Part shown: one piece after another, positions 46,351-54,656 of the stretch | How positions within the stretch are numbered: position 1 is the first letter of the stretch | How the letters are laid out: each line of letters begins with the position of its first letter | Assembly: GCA_017745295.1 (NCBI GenBank) | Contig: JAGHZR010000016.1 | Span: forward strand, 1 to 64,000 | Direction of reading: 5' to 3' | DNA length: 64,000 bases | Origin: Novosphingobium sp. | GTDB taxonomy: Bacteria > Pseudomonadota > Alphaproteobacteria > Sphingomonadales > Sphingomonadaceae | Position numbers and translations under genes: made by a program | The notes under the pieces: generated by a model | The model's database searches: none | What the model was told of the DNA's origin: nothing | Seen by the model: only the letters and a program-made list of their open reading frames with translations

Positions 46351-46769
46351 TGCGGCCGATCGGGCGCTGCCTCGTGCTGCTGGGACTGCTGGGGGCGCCC
46401 GCCGTCGCCGCAGGCACGGCGGCCCAGTGGCAGCGCCTCTTCGTGCCCCAGGTCGAGAACCTGATGGGCCGCCGCGTCTATGTCGACAAGGCCAGCATCC
46501 GCACCGGCATGATCGGGCGGCAGTTCCGGCAGATGCAGGTCCTGCTCCGGCCCAATGCGGGCTATCCGACCGGGACCCTGCTCTACACCGACCGTGCGGT
46601 GGACTGCGCCGGAAGCCGCGCGCTCGCTTACCACTGGCAGATCGTTCGGCCCGATGGGGCCGTCTTGCGGGATTGGAGCGAGGCCGGCCCTGCGGTCTCA
46701 GCCGTGCAGTGGGCTGGGGAGGACGGGCTTGTGCTCAGGTATGTCTGTACGGGCAGGTTGCCGCGGTAG
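46350..46769 (+). CDS. small exported protein (surface-adhesin E-like)
   Basis: A 139-residue protein with a signal peptide (about residues 1-21). The mature part, with YVDKASIRTG, RQFRQMQVLLRP, TLLYTDRAVDCAGSRALAYHW and a second Cys near the end (RYVCTG), resembles the beta-sheet surface-adhesin E domain found in many small periplasmic proteins. Function unknown. Its ATG overlaps the ftsK stop by one base, so it is cotranscribed with ftsK. A repeat element follows. Confidence 0.75.
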   Translation: MRPIGRCLVLLGLLGAPAVAAGTAAQWQRLFVPQVENLMGRRVYVDKASIRTGMIGRQFRQMQVLLRPNAGYPTGTLLYTDRAVDCAGSRALAYHWQIVRPDGAVLRDWSEAGPAVSAVQWAGEDGLVLRYVCTGRLPR

Positions 46770-46771
46770 GA

Positions 46772-46868
46772 TAAGAGAAGTCCTGGGGGATGATCCCCCA
46801 AACCCTCGGAATGTCTACGTCGCGCGCCGCCTATCCGGTGTGCGCTCATTGGCAGCGAGTGGGTCTCC
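46772..46868. repeat. dispersed hairpin repeat, copy A
   Basis: Contains GAGAAGTCCTGGGGGATGAT followed by CCCCCA and ACCCTCGGAATG, then a less conserved tail (CGCGCGCCGCCTA, TGTGCGCTC, GTCTCCCG). The centre folds into a 7-bp hairpin (CTGGGGG/CCCCCAG-like). Copies B (51158-51270) and C (55340-55400, opposite orientation) share the core. It lies just after the ftsK operon. Confidence 0.85.
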
Positions 46869-46901
46869 CGGCGCCATCGTCAGGTAACAGGCTTCCCCAC
46901 C

Positions 46902-46934
46902 TCGTCATTGCGAGCGTAGCGAAGCAATCCAGAG
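46902..46934. repeat. solo arm of the 10629-10708 palindrome
   Basis: These 33 bases are identical to the left arm at 10629-10661, but no inverted partner follows. It sits between copy A of the hairpin repeat and the tatC stop codon. Confidence 0.9.
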
Positions 46935-46958
46935 CGAACAGAAACTGCGCGCGCCTTA

Positions 46959-47777
46959 TCAGGCCGTCGGCTTGCCGGTCTCGACTGGGGTCTGCGCTTC
47001 TTCGTCCGCCTTACTACGCGCATCGCGCTTTTCGGTGAACCACATGAACAGCAGCGTGCCTTCGTAAAGTGCAAGCAGCGGGATCGCGAGCAGCAGCTGC
47101 GAGACGACATCCGGCGGGGTTGCCACGGCGGCGATGATGAAGATGCCGACGATGGCGTAGCGACGCGCGCCCACGCACTGCGCACGGGTGATGATCCCGG
47201 CCCGGTTGAGCAGCATCAGCAGCACCGGCAGCAGGAAGCTGATCCCGAAGGCCAGGATGAACTGCATGACCAGCGCCAGATAGTCCCCGGTGCCGGGCAG
47301 CGCTTCCAGTTTGAGACCGCCCTTCTGCCCCTCGAAAGTCAGGAAGAAGTGGAAGGCCGTGGGCATCACCACGTAATAGGCCAGCGCCGCGCCCATCGTG
47401 AAGAGGATCGGCGTCGCCACCAGGAACGGCAGGAACGCCTTCTTTTCCTTGGCGTAGAGGCCGGGAGCCACGAACTGCCAGATCTGGTTGGCGATCACCG
47501 GGAAGCTGACGAAGAACGCCGCGAACAGCGCGATCTTCACTTCCACGAAGAAGGCTTCGTAGAGCTTGGTGTAGATCAGCTTGCCCTGCCCCGGCGGGAA
47601 CGCTTCCGTCAGTGGACGGACGAGGAAGGCGAAGATGTCGCTGGAGAAATAGAAGCAGACCCCGAAAGCCACCGCGAAAGCCAGGAAGGCGCGCAGGAGC
47701 CGGGTACGCAGCTCGATCAGGTGTTCGAGCAGCGGCGCCTGCGTATCGTCTATGTCTGAAATGCGGAAGGGCTGCAT
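46959..47777 (-). CDS. tatC: Sec-independent protein translocase TatC
   Basis: A 272-residue inner-membrane protein with six spans, the twin-arginine signal receptor. HLIELRTRLLRAF near the start, FVAPGLYAKEKKAFLPF, and the periplasmic and cytoplasmic loops LVMQFILAFGISFLLPVLLMLL and ATPPDVVSQLLLAIPLLALYE are classic TatC segments. The C-terminal tail is charged and disposable. It is the last gene of the tatA-tatB-tatC run, all leftward. The long conserved argS-to-tat cluster ends here. serS, often found next in alphaproteobacteria, is not present. Confidence 0.97.
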   Translation of the reverse strand: MQPFRISDIDDTQAPLLEHLIELRTRLLRAFLAFAVAFGVCFYFSSDIFAFLVRPLTEAFPPGQGKLIYTKLYEAFFVEVKIALFAAFFVSFPVIANQIWQFVAPGLYAKEKKAFLPFLVATPILFTMGAALAYYVVMPTAFHFFLTFEGQKGGLKLEALPGTGDYLALVMQFILAFGISFLLPVLLMLLNRAGIITRAQCVGARRYAIVGIFIIAAVATPPDVVSQLLLAIPLLALYEGTLLFMWFTEKRDARSKADEEAQTPVETGKPTA

Positions 47778-47813
47778 GGTGCGGCTTCTAAAAGAGGAAC
47801 TGGGTCTGAAAGA

Positions 47814-48224
47814 TCAGGGCGGCGGCGGCGGAAGATGCATTTCGGCCTGCTCGGCAGGCTTCGGCGCGGGCTTGGCTTGAGCTTCACTCACCCCGTCACC
47901 CTCGGCGACTGGCGCAGCTTCGCCGGCATGCGGAAGCGATGCCGTTTCCGTGCCGGTCGGCGCCTGCATCTGGTTCATGTCGGGCAGAACGGGATTGGCC
48001 TTCATGATGGCCTCGTTCTGCTCACGCCACTTGCGCTCCATTTCTTCCAGTTCGGCCTCGCGCACCATGGCGTCGATGCCGGCGCGGAAATGGCCGGAGA
48101 TCTTGCGCATCTTGCCGATCCATCGCCCGGCCGTCCGCATCGCCAAAGGCATATCCTTCGGGCCGATGACGACGACCGCCACGATGACGATCAGAAGCAG
48201 TTCTGAAGCACCTACGTCGAACAT
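47814..48224 (-). CDS. tatB: Sec-independent protein translocase TatB
   Basis: A 136-residue single-span protein. The N-terminus MFDVGASELLLIVIVAVVVI GPKDMPLAMRTAG is the TatB pattern (membrane helix, Gly-Pro hinge, amphipathic helix), followed by an acidic helix EAELEEMERKWREQNE and a Pro/Ala-rich tail ending in five prolines. It forms the receptor complex with TatC. It lies 24 bases after tatA and 36 before tatC. Confidence 0.95.
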   Translation of the reverse strand: MFDVGASELLLIVIVAVVVIGPKDMPLAMRTAGRWIGKMRKISGHFRAGIDAMVREAELEEMERKWREQNEAIMKANPVLPDMNQMQAPTGTETASLPHAGEAAPVAEGDGVSEAQAKPAPKPAEQAEMHLPPPPP

Positions 48225-48248
48225 CGCGAGCGCGGGTCCAGAGCGTTC

Positions 48249-48488
48249 TTAAGACTGCTCGGTCTTGTTCTCGGCCTTCGCCGGAGCAACCGGAGCATCG
48301 CCCTGCTGGGCGGTGATCTGCGGGGCCGTGGTCGAGGAGGTCTTGTTCTCTTCCTCGTTCATGCCCTGCTTGAAGCTCTTGATGCCCTTGCCGAAGTCAC
48401 CCATGATTTCCGACACGCGGCCGCGTCCGAACAGCACGAGCACGATCACCAGGACGATCATCCAGTGCCAGATCGAGAAGCTACCCAT
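48249..48488 (-). CDS. tatA: Sec-independent protein translocase TatA
   Basis: A 79-residue single-span protein that forms the translocation pore. [20 protein letters not shown] begins the membrane helix, followed by the [20 protein letters not shown] amphipathic helix and a polar tail. It is longer at the C-terminus than some alphaproteobacterial TatA but within range. First gene of the tat run, 107 bases downstream of the scpB stop codon. Confidence 0.96.
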   Translation of the reverse strand: MGSFSIWHWMIVLVIVLVLFGRGRVSEIMGDFGKGIKSFKQGMNEEENKTSSTTAPQITAQQGDAPVAPAKAENKTEQS

Positions 48489-48595
48489 AACCTCAACTCC
48501 AAAAACCGTGCGACCGATTCCGACCGCATAGAGCCCATCTAGGCATTTTACCGCGAACTTGCCAGTCCGTCATTGATATGACCAAGTCCGGTCGC

Positions 48596-49261
48596 TTAGC
48601 GGTCATCTTCCGGGAAGAGGTCCGGATCGGCAAGCTCTTCCGCCGCCGCGTCCTCAGCTTCTTCGTCCTCAGCTTCCTCGTCTTCTCCGGGCACCTTGCC
48701 GGGGCGCAGCGCGGTCTCGATCATCTCGTCATCCACAGGATCGAGCAGACCCGCCGCGCGTAGTTCCTCCAGACCCGGCAGTTCCCTGAGCGATCCCAGC
48801 CCGAAATGCGCCAGGAAATCGGGCGTCGTCGCGTAGATCACCGGACGGCCCGGAACCTCACGGCGTCCGGCGACGCGCACCCAGCCCGCCTCCATCAGCA
48901 CGTCCAGCGTCCCCTTGGCAGTCTGGACCCCGCGAATCGCCTCGATCTCGGCGCGGCTGACCGGCTCGTGATAAGCGACGATCGCCAGAACCTCGGTCGC
49001 CGCACGCGAGAGGCGGCGAACGTCCTCCTTCTCGCGGCGCAGCAGATGGGCGAGGTCCGGCGCGGTCTCGAAATGCCAGCGCTTGCCGCGTTCAACCAGC
49101 AGCACACCGCGCCCTTCGTAGTCCTTGCGCAGGCGGGCGAGCGCCGGGCGCACGTCGGCCTGGCCAAGGTGGTTCGAAATCTGCTCGACCGTCAGCGGCT
49201 GCTCGGCAGCGAACAGCGTCGCCTCCACCGCGCGGAGAAGGTCGTCCATCGGTTCCGTCAT
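48596..49261 (-). CDS. scpB: segregation and condensation protein ScpB
   Basis: A 221-residue protein of the SMC-ScpAB condensin. Two winged-helix domains are recognisable (LRAVEATLFAAEQPLTVEQI; EVLAIVAYHEPVSRAEIEAI), together with the family segments GVQTAKGTLDVLMEAGWV and GRPVIYATTPDFLAHFGL. The C-terminus is an acidic tail (EDEEAEDEEAEDAAAEEL). It starts one base after the scpA stop on the same strand, so it is coupled to scpA. Confidence 0.95.
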   Translation of the reverse strand: MTEPMDDLLRAVEATLFAAEQPLTVEQISNHLGQADVRPALARLRKDYEGRGVLLVERGKRWHFETAPDLAHLLRREKEDVRRLSRAATEVLAIVAYHEPVSRAEIEAIRGVQTAKGTLDVLMEAGWVRVAGRREVPGRPVIYATTPDFLAHFGLGSLRELPGLEELRAAGLLDPVDDEMIETALRPGKVPGEDEEAEDEEAEDAAAEELADPDLFPEDDR

Positions 49262-49262
49262 A

Positions 49263-50081
49263 TTACTTGCAGGCCTTCAGGCGGAGCGGACCGAACGTCT
49301 GCTCCTGCGCGATCTCGGCCTTGCCGGTGCGCGCGAGTTCGAGAGCGGCGACGAAGCTGGAAGCCAGCGCCGAGCGCCGCAATTGCGGATTGGCCCAGCT
49401 GTCGCTCGCGGGAGGGAGAAAGTCGCGAAGGTCCATCCAGTCGAGCGAGACGCCGAGCATTGTGGAAACGCGGGCAATGGCGCTGTCCAGCGTCATCACC
49501 ATGCGTTCGCGCACCATGTGGACCACCGGCTGGCTGCGCACTTTCACGCCGCCGTAAGCGCGCACGAGATCGTACCACGAGCACTGCCACGCCGACTTGC
49601 GTTCCACCCGCAGCCCTTCCGGCGCGCCGCGCGCGAAGACGTCGCGGCCCAGCCGGTTGCGCCCCATGAGCCGCGCCGCCGCCTCGCGCATCGCGCCGAG
49701 ACGCTGCAGGCGCAATTGCAGCCGCAAGGCCAGTTCCTCGGGGCTGGGATCGGCCTGCTCGTCTTTGGGCAGCAGCAGCGAGGACTTCAGGTAGGCGAGC
49801 CAGGCCGCCATCACCAGATAGTCCGCCGCCAGCTCCAGCCGCAGCGCCTCGGCCCGGTCGATATAGTCGAGATAGGCCGCGACCAGTTCGAGGATCGAGA
49901 TCCGGCGCAAGTCCACCTTCTGCCGCCGCGCAAGGTCGAGCAGCAGGTCGAGCGGGCCTTCCCAGCCCTCGATTTCCAGATAGAGCGCTTCCTTGCGGGC
50001 TTCGGCCCGCTCCTCGCCCTCCCAGCCGCCGTCGGCAGCGGGCAGATCGAAGGGAAGTTCGGAAGGCGCGTCCACGCTCAA
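49263..50081 (-). CDS. scpA: segregation and condensation protein ScpA
   Basis: A 272-residue kleisin that bridges SMC heads. The N-terminal LEIEGWEGPLDLLLDLARRQKVDLRRISIL is the family signature, followed by helices ALRLELAADYLVMAAWLAYLKSSLLLP and a C-terminal winged helix (VVAALELARTGKAEIAQEQ). The N-terminal about 25 residues are an acidic extension. It overlaps the nagZ stop by 4 bases and is followed by scpB after one base. Confidence 0.95.
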   Translation of the reverse strand: MSVDAPSELPFDLPAADGGWEGEERAEARKEALYLEIEGWEGPLDLLLDLARRQKVDLRRISILELVAAYLDYIDRAEALRLELAADYLVMAAWLAYLKSSLLLPKDEQADPSPEELALRLQLRLQRLGAMREAAARLMGRNRLGRDVFARGAPEGLRVERKSAWQCSWYDLVRAYGGVKVRSQPVVHMVRERMVMTLDSAIARVSTMLGVSLDWMDLRDFLPPASDSWANPQLRRSALASSFVAALELARTGKAEIAQEQTFGPLRLKACK

Positions 50082-51088
50082 GCCGCCAATGCCAGCAGCG
50101 CATCGCGGCGCGCGAGCAGTTCCGCATGGGTCCCGGTCGCCTGCGCCCCCGCGACCGAGGCCAGCGCAAGCTCCAGCTTTTCGAGAGCCTGCACGCTCAT
50201 CGCCGGAACGCGGTTCGCAATGCCGACCATGTCATCCATCTTCGCCCAGCAATTGAGCGCAATGTCGCAGCCCGCCGCAATCGCGCGCTCGGCAAGCTCC
50301 GGCACGCTGCCGGACAGCGCCTGCATGTCGAGGTCGTCGCTCATCAGCAGGCCGGTGAAGCCGATGCGCTCGCGGATGATCTCGCGGATCACGAAAGGCG
50401 AAAGCGTCGCCGGATTCTCCGCATCCCACGCCGTGTAGCGGACATGCGCGGTCATAGCGAAAGGCACGTCCTTCAACGTGCGAAACGGCTCGATGTCGAT
50501 GTCCAGCTCTTCCTCGCTCGCCTCGACCGTCGGCAGTTCCTTGTGACTGTCCGCCATCGCGCGGCCGTGGCCGGGGACGTGCTTCACGCAGCCGACGATC
50601 CCGGCCCGCGCCAGCCCCTGCAACGTCGCCCGGCCCAGCGCCGCGACGCGCATCGGGTCGCCGCCGAACGAGCGGTCTCCCACGATGTCGTGCGCGCCAG
50701 GATGGCGTATGTCGAGCGGCGGGTGCGCATCAGCAGTCACGCCCACTTCGGCAAGGTCCAGCCCGAGCGCCTCGGCATTGTCCCGCGCCGCCTCGATCGC
50801 GCTCGCCGGAGCGAGATCGTAGAGCCTGTCGAACGCCCCGCCCGGCGGATAGGCAGACCAGACCGGCGGCTTCATCCGCGCGACGCGGCCGCCTTCTTGG
50901 TCGATGGTGATGTAAAGCCGCTCGCGCCCGTGGATCGCCCGCAACTCATCGGTCAGCGCGCGAAGCTGCTCGCGGTCCTCCACATTGCGGCCGAACAGGA
51001 TGTAGCCGACCGGATCGGCATCGCGGAAGAACGCGCGCTCGTCGGCGCTGAGGGTCAGCCCGGAAAGGCCGAAGATCGCGGGTGTCAT
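50078..51088 (-). CDS. nagZ: beta-N-acetylhexosaminidase NagZ
   Basis: A 336-residue cytoplasmic family-3 glycosidase that removes GlcNAc from anhydromuropeptides in peptidoglycan recycling. The motif KHVPGHGRAMADSH carries the His-Asp acid/base pair, and the nucleophile Asp lies in LLMSDDLDM. ITIDQEGGRVARMKPP is also characteristic. No signal peptide. NagZ products can induce AmpC beta-lactamase where ampR is present, but none is seen here. It overlaps scpA by 4 bases and is in the SPOR-nagZ-scpA-scpB order common in alphaproteobacteria. Confidence 0.95.
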   Translation of the reverse strand: MTPAIFGLSGLTLSADERAFFRDADPVGYILFGRNVEDREQLRALTDELRAIHGRERLYITIDQEGGRVARMKPPVWSAYPPGGAFDRLYDLAPASAIEAARDNAEALGLDLAEVGVTADAHPPLDIRHPGAHDIVGDRSFGGDPMRVAALGRATLQGLARAGIVGCVKHVPGHGRAMADSHKELPTVEASEEELDIDIEPFRTLKDVPFAMTAHVRYTAWDAENPATLSPFVIREIIRERIGFTGLLMSDDLDMQALSGSVPELAERAIAAGCDIALNCWAKMDDMVGIANRVPAMSVQALEKLELALASVAGAQATGTHAELLARRDALLALAA

Positions 51089-51157
51089 AAGTGCGGTTGG
51101 TCGCAGGATTCTGCGGTTTTCGCAAGATTTCCAGGGGTGGGAAGTGTGGAAAGGAGA

Positions 51158-51270
51158 AGGGAGAAGTCCTGGGGGATGATCCCCCAGACCCTCGGAATTG
51201 GCGACCTCGCGCGCCGCCTAGCCGTTGTGCGCTCCTTGCGGCGCAGCCAATAAGTCTCCCGACGCTGCCA
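51158..51270. repeat. dispersed hairpin repeat, copy B
   Basis: Shares GAGAAGTCCTGGGGGATGAT, CCCCCAGACCCTCGGAAT, CGCGCGCCGCCTA, TGTGCGCTC and GTCTCCCG with copy A at 46772-46868. It is embedded in the 265-base gap between nagZ and the SPOR gene. Confidence 0.85.
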
Positions 51271-51318
51271 TGGGCGCACGACGGATAGGATAGGCGTGAC
51301 CTCGACAGTTTTGGGGGT

Positions 51319-51345
51319 GCAGGGGGGCTATGCTCCCCTGCTTTT
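51319..51345 (+). terminator. plus-strand terminator-like hairpin
   Basis: A 10-bp perfect stem (51319-51328 with 51332-51341) is followed by TTTTCCTTT on the plus strand. Both neighbouring genes are leftward, so for them it lacks a T tract. It may end a plus-strand RNA containing repeat copy B. Confidence 0.6.
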
Positions 51346-51353
51346 CCTTTAAC

Positions 51354-52151
51354 TTACTGCTTAACCTGACAACTCAATCCAGCCGACTTCATCCCGCTGC
51401 ACAGCGCCCGCGCCGCCGCGAGATCGCCGGGCACGGCCTGGAGACGGTAGACCTTGCCGATATCCGCCTGTCCTTCGACGATGCGGTGGCTCACGCCGGA
51501 CAGCCCAGGATACTGAACCTTCAGCGCGTTCCAGCCCGCTTCGGCGGTGGGCTTCGAGGTATAGGCGCCGACCTGCACGCCCACGCCGGTCACGACCGGC
51601 TCCGGCTTGGCGGAGGCACTCGGGGCCGAAGCACTGGCGGAGGGCGAAGGCTCGGGCGACGGCTGCGGCGCCGGGGCGCTGTCGGCCTCTCCCTGCCCGA
51701 TCTGCGGCATGCGGGACTGGCCTTCGGCGACCGCGTAGCTGGTGTCGCCGGTGCCCGCCACGACATCGCCGCCGGGATTTTCCGGGCGCGTCTTGTAAGG
51801 TTCCTTGGGCGCCTCGATCACGCCGCCGCTGGCGACCAGCGGCTGGTCGGTCTTCTGGCGGGTGGCCCACCAGATGCCGCCGACGATCACGAGGATGGCG
51901 GCGACGGCAAGCCCGACGAGCAGCAGGGTCTGGCCGTTGCCGCCGCCCTGCTGGTCGTCGAACTCTTCGTCCTCGCCTTCGAGCCAGGGCAGGCGCACGT
52001 CCTCGTCACCGAGTTCGAGTTTGCGGGGAGCCTGCTCCGCGCCCTCGAAACCGGAGGCGGAGCGCCCCGCGTTCAGGTCGTCATGGAAGGACCCGCTGCG
52101 GCTTTCGCCGTCCCGGTCCTCGCCTTCCTGATTCTGGCCCCAATTCGCCAT
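51354..52151 (-). CDS. SPOR-domain membrane protein
   Basis: A 265-residue bitopic protein. A cytoplasmic N-terminus of about 78 residues is followed by one membrane span (TLLLVGLAVAAILVIVGGIW), a Pro/Ser/Ala-rich periplasmic linker (about 160-190) and a C-terminal SPOR domain (VQVGAYTSKPTAEAGWNALK ... VYRLQAVPGDLAAARALC). SPOR domains bind glycan strands lacking stem peptides at the division septum, so it probably acts in cell division. It starts 3 bases after the argS stop and is translated from the same mRNA. Confidence 0.92.
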   Translation of the reverse strand: MANWGQNQEGEDRDGESRSGSFHDDLNAGRSASGFEGAEQAPRKLELGDEDVRLPWLEGEDEEFDDQQGGGNGQTLLLVGLAVAAILVIVGGIWWATRQKTDQPLVASGGVIEAPKEPYKTRPENPGGDVVAGTGDTSYAVAEGQSRMPQIGQGEADSAPAPQPSPEPSPSASASAPSASAKPEPVVTGVGVQVGAYTSKPTAEAGWNALKVQYPGLSGVSHRIVEGQADIGKVYRLQAVPGDLAAARALCSGMKSAGLSCQVKQ

Positions 52152-52154
52152 GAC

Positions 52155-53903
52155 TTACATTTCCTCCACTGCCTCGACGCCGAGCAGCGCGAGGCCATTG
52201 CGGACAAGTTGCCCGATCTGCGCGGCCAGGAAAAGCCGTGCGCCGGTCAGGTTAGCGTCGGCAGCGTTAACGAAGCGCTTTTCGACGCGGTCGTTGCCGA
52301 GGTTCCAGTAGCCGTGGAAGGCCGCGGCGACATCGCCGAGGAAGAAGGCGATGCGGTGCGGCTCGCGTGCGGCGGCGGCGGCTTCGACGATGCGCGGGAA
52401 CTGCGCGGCCAGCTTGACCAGTTCGAGTTCCTCTTCGCCCAGCAGTTCGAGGTGCTCGCCCGAGGGGGTGAAGCCGCCCTCGGCCAGGCCCTTTCGCAAG
52501 GTCGAGTGGACACGGGCATTGGCGTACTGCACGTAGAACACCGGGTTGTCCTTCGAGGCTTCGACCACCTTGGCGAAGTCGAAGTCCATCTGCGCTTCCG
52601 GCTTGCGGGTCAGCATGGTGAAGCGCACCACGTCCTTGCCCACTTCGGTGACGACTTCGGCGAGCGTGACGAAGTTGCCCGAACGCTTGGACATCTTCAC
52701 CGGCTCGCCGTCGCGCAGCAGCTGGACCATCTGGACCAGCTTGATCTCGAACGGCGTGGGTTCGCCATCCGCACCCGTCATCGCGGCAACGGCGGCCTTG
52801 ATGCGCTTGACGGTGCCCGCGTGGTCCGCGCCCCAGATGTCCACCAGCGCGTCGGCGCTCTGGGCCTTCTGGAAGTGGTAGGCGAGGTCGGCGCCGAAGT
52901 AGGTCCAGGTGCCGTCCGACTTCTTGATCGGGCGGTCCTGATCGTCGCCGAACTCGGTCGACTTGAACAGCGGCAGTTCCACCGCTTCCCAGTCTTCCAG
53001 CGTCTTGCCCTTGGGCGCTTCGAGCACGCCGTCATAGACGAGGCCCTTGGAACGCAGCCAGGCTTCGGCTTCGTCCGGCTTGCCCGAGGCCTGAAGCTCG
53101 GCTTCCGAGGAGAACAGGTCGTGGTGGATGCCGAGCAGGCCGAGGTCCTGCTTGATCATCACCAGCATCGCGGCGACGGCCTTTTCGCGGAACAGCGTCA
53201 GCCATTCCGATTCGGGCGCCGCGACGTACTTGTTGCCGAACTCGTCGGCGAGCTGCTGGCCGACCGGGATCAGGTAGTCGCCCGGATAGAGGCCCTCGGG
53301 GATCGAACCGACCGCCTCGCCCAGCGCGTCGCGGTAGCGGACGTGGGCCGAGCGGGCGAGCACCTGCACCTGCGCACCGGCGTCGTTTACGTAATATTCC
53401 TTGATGACCTTGTGGCCCGCGAACTCCAGCAGCGTCGCCAGCGCATCGCCGACGACGGCGCCGCGGCAGTGGCCCATGTGCATCGGGCCGGTCGGGTTGG
53501 CCGAGACATATTCGACGTTGACGGTGGTGCCGCCGCCCATCGCCGAGCGGCCATAGTTCGAGCCGAGCGCGCCGATCGCGCGCAGTTCGGCGATCCAGGT
53601 CGCGGCCGAGAGGCGCAAGTTGATGAAGCCCGGCCCGGCGATCTCGGCGGACGTCACCGCATCGAGCTTCGACAGCTCCGACACCAGCGCCTCGGCCAGA
53701 TCGCGCGGCTTCATGCCTGCGGGCTTGGAGAGGACCATGGCCGCATTGGTCGAGAGGTCGCCGTGCGAGGGATCGCGTGGCGGCTCGACCGTGATCGCGC
53801 TTCGCTTCAACCCGCCGGGCAGCGTGCCCGCTGCTTCGAGCGCATCGAGCGCGGCGTTGAGGTGGCCTGCGAAGGCGGCGTAAAGGGTCTGGTTATCGCT
53901 CAT
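52155..53903 (-). CDS. argS: arginyl-tRNA synthetase
   Basis: A 582-residue class I aminoacyl-tRNA synthetase. The N-terminal Add-1 domain is followed by the HIGH-type signature in NPTGPMHMGHCRGAVVGDAL (MHMGH), the KMSKS-type signature KMSKRSGN and the C-terminal anticodon-binding helices (LFLAAQIGQLVRNGLALLGV). First gene of a leftward cluster that continues through the SPOR gene, nagZ, scpA, scpB and tatABC, nearly all overlapping or closely spaced. Its upstream region contains repeated AAGGTGACA sites. Confidence 0.97.
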   Translation of the reverse strand: MSDNQTLYAAFAGHLNAALDALEAAGTLPGGLKRSAITVEPPRDPSHGDLSTNAAMVLSKPAGMKPRDLAEALVSELSKLDAVTSAEIAGPGFINLRLSAATWIAELRAIGALGSNYGRSAMGGGTTVNVEYVSANPTGPMHMGHCRGAVVGDALATLLEFAGHKVIKEYYVNDAGAQVQVLARSAHVRYRDALGEAVGSIPEGLYPGDYLIPVGQQLADEFGNKYVAAPESEWLTLFREKAVAAMLVMIKQDLGLLGIHHDLFSSEAELQASGKPDEAEAWLRSKGLVYDGVLEAPKGKTLEDWEAVELPLFKSTEFGDDQDRPIKKSDGTWTYFGADLAYHFQKAQSADALVDIWGADHAGTVKRIKAAVAAMTGADGEPTPFEIKLVQMVQLLRDGEPVKMSKRSGNFVTLAEVVTEVGKDVVRFTMLTRKPEAQMDFDFAKVVEASKDNPVFYVQYANARVHSTLRKGLAEGGFTPSGEHLELLGEEELELVKLAAQFPRIVEAAAAAREPHRIAFFLGDVAAAFHGYWNLGNDRVEKRFVNAADANLTGARLFLAAQIGQLVRNGLALLGVEAVEEM

Positions 53904-53947
53904 GACGCGCGCGGATAGCGTAACTGCGGCGAAAGGGGAACAGGCTG

Positions 53948-54019
53948 CAAGGTGACAGCCCGGTTGACACGGTTGACACGGTCTAGGGGAAAACTGTCAC
54001 CTTGTCCCGGAAGTGTCAC
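53948..54019. promoter_or_regulatory. cluster of AAGGTGACA and TTGACACGG motifs upstream of argS
   Basis: CAAGGTGACAG (53948-53958) and its exact reverse complement CTGTCACCTTG (53994-54004) flank two tandem GGTTGACAC units (about 53962-53981). A third AAGGTGACA (minus strand) lies at 54012-54019, across the stop of the HTH gene. This looks like operator spacing, but no cognate factor is known; the neighbouring HTH protein is a candidate. Confidence 0.5.
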
Positions 54020-54261
54020 CTTATACCGCGCTGAAGCATCTCTGGGCGGATAGCCGCACGGCGCTGTGCCTCGTGCCAGACGGCGGCAAAACCCTCGCCC
54101 AGCCGCGCACGCAGGCGATAGGCGGACTGGCGACTCATCCCCACCTCCCGCGCCGCCGCCGCGACCGAGCGGCCCTCGTGGAGCAAGTCCAGAAAGGTAA
54201 GCGCCTTGGCCTTGGTCCAGCGGTAATGGGAATTGGGGCGGCGGGTGCGGGGCTGGGTCAT
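54016..54261 (-). CDS. small helix-turn-helix protein
   Basis: An 81-residue basic protein. Residues 18-55 form a helix-turn-helix (WTKAKALTFLDLLHEGRSVA then AAAREVGMSRQSAYRLRARL), like the DNA-binding part of small sphingomonad regulators and of some transposase or terminase small subunits. It ends soon after (FAAVWHEAQRRAAIRPEMLQ), so it lacks any sensor or catalytic domain and may be a shortened member of a larger family. I chose the ATG at 54261. It lies between the argS cluster and a repeat-rich pocket. Confidence 0.7.
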   Translation of the reverse strand: MTQPRTRRPNSHYRWTKAKALTFLDLLHEGRSVAAAAREVGMSRQSAYRLRARLGEGFAAVWHEAQRRAAIRPEMLQRGIR

Positions 54262-54394
54262 GCCGCGCAAGGTATCGCGAGAGGGTGGTTGTAGGAAAAT
54301 GGTTTGGCGGTGGGGTGTGGACTTTCGGGATGCGCCCGCATTGCGGACTTGCCGGTTCGTGGGCGCGATGGTCGAAACGGTCCGTGTCAGGCCT

Positions 54395-54577
54395 TCATAT
54401 TCGATTGGCTTTCCGGCCAAGAATGATCGCGGCGAGGAGGTATCCGGCCAAAATGACACCTAAAGTGGCAAGGATTCGCCACGAGAGCCCGTAGCGATAA
54501 AATTCAAGAACCATAATAAATACGGGTCCGGCGAAAACGATCCCGAGCTTCACAATCTTCGATTTTTCGACGGTCAT
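54395..54577 (-). CDS. small two-span membrane protein
   Basis: A 60-residue protein, MTVEKSKIVKLGIVFAGPVF followed by a first hydrophobic helix and, after YRYGLSWR, a second one ending in a basic tail (GRKANRI). Base composition is A+T-richer than neighbouring genes. No strong ribosome binding site (GGGG at about 12 bases). I know no family. The position in the accessory pocket suggests recent arrival. Might be non-coding. Confidence 0.45.
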   Translation of the reverse strand: MTVEKSKIVKLGIVFAGPVFIMVLEFYRYGLSWRILATLGVILAGYLLAAIILGRKANRI

Positions 54578-54656
54578 TAGACTTAGCCCCGTGGCAGAGG
54601 AATGAGGAATTCTAGCAATGCTTCGGTCCGCTAACCACCCAAAGTTGACCTCCCCA

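Noticed and set aside
53961..53981. Short CRISPR-like or attachment-site direct repeat
   Set aside because: Only two tandem 10-base units, better explained as a binding or promoter motif.
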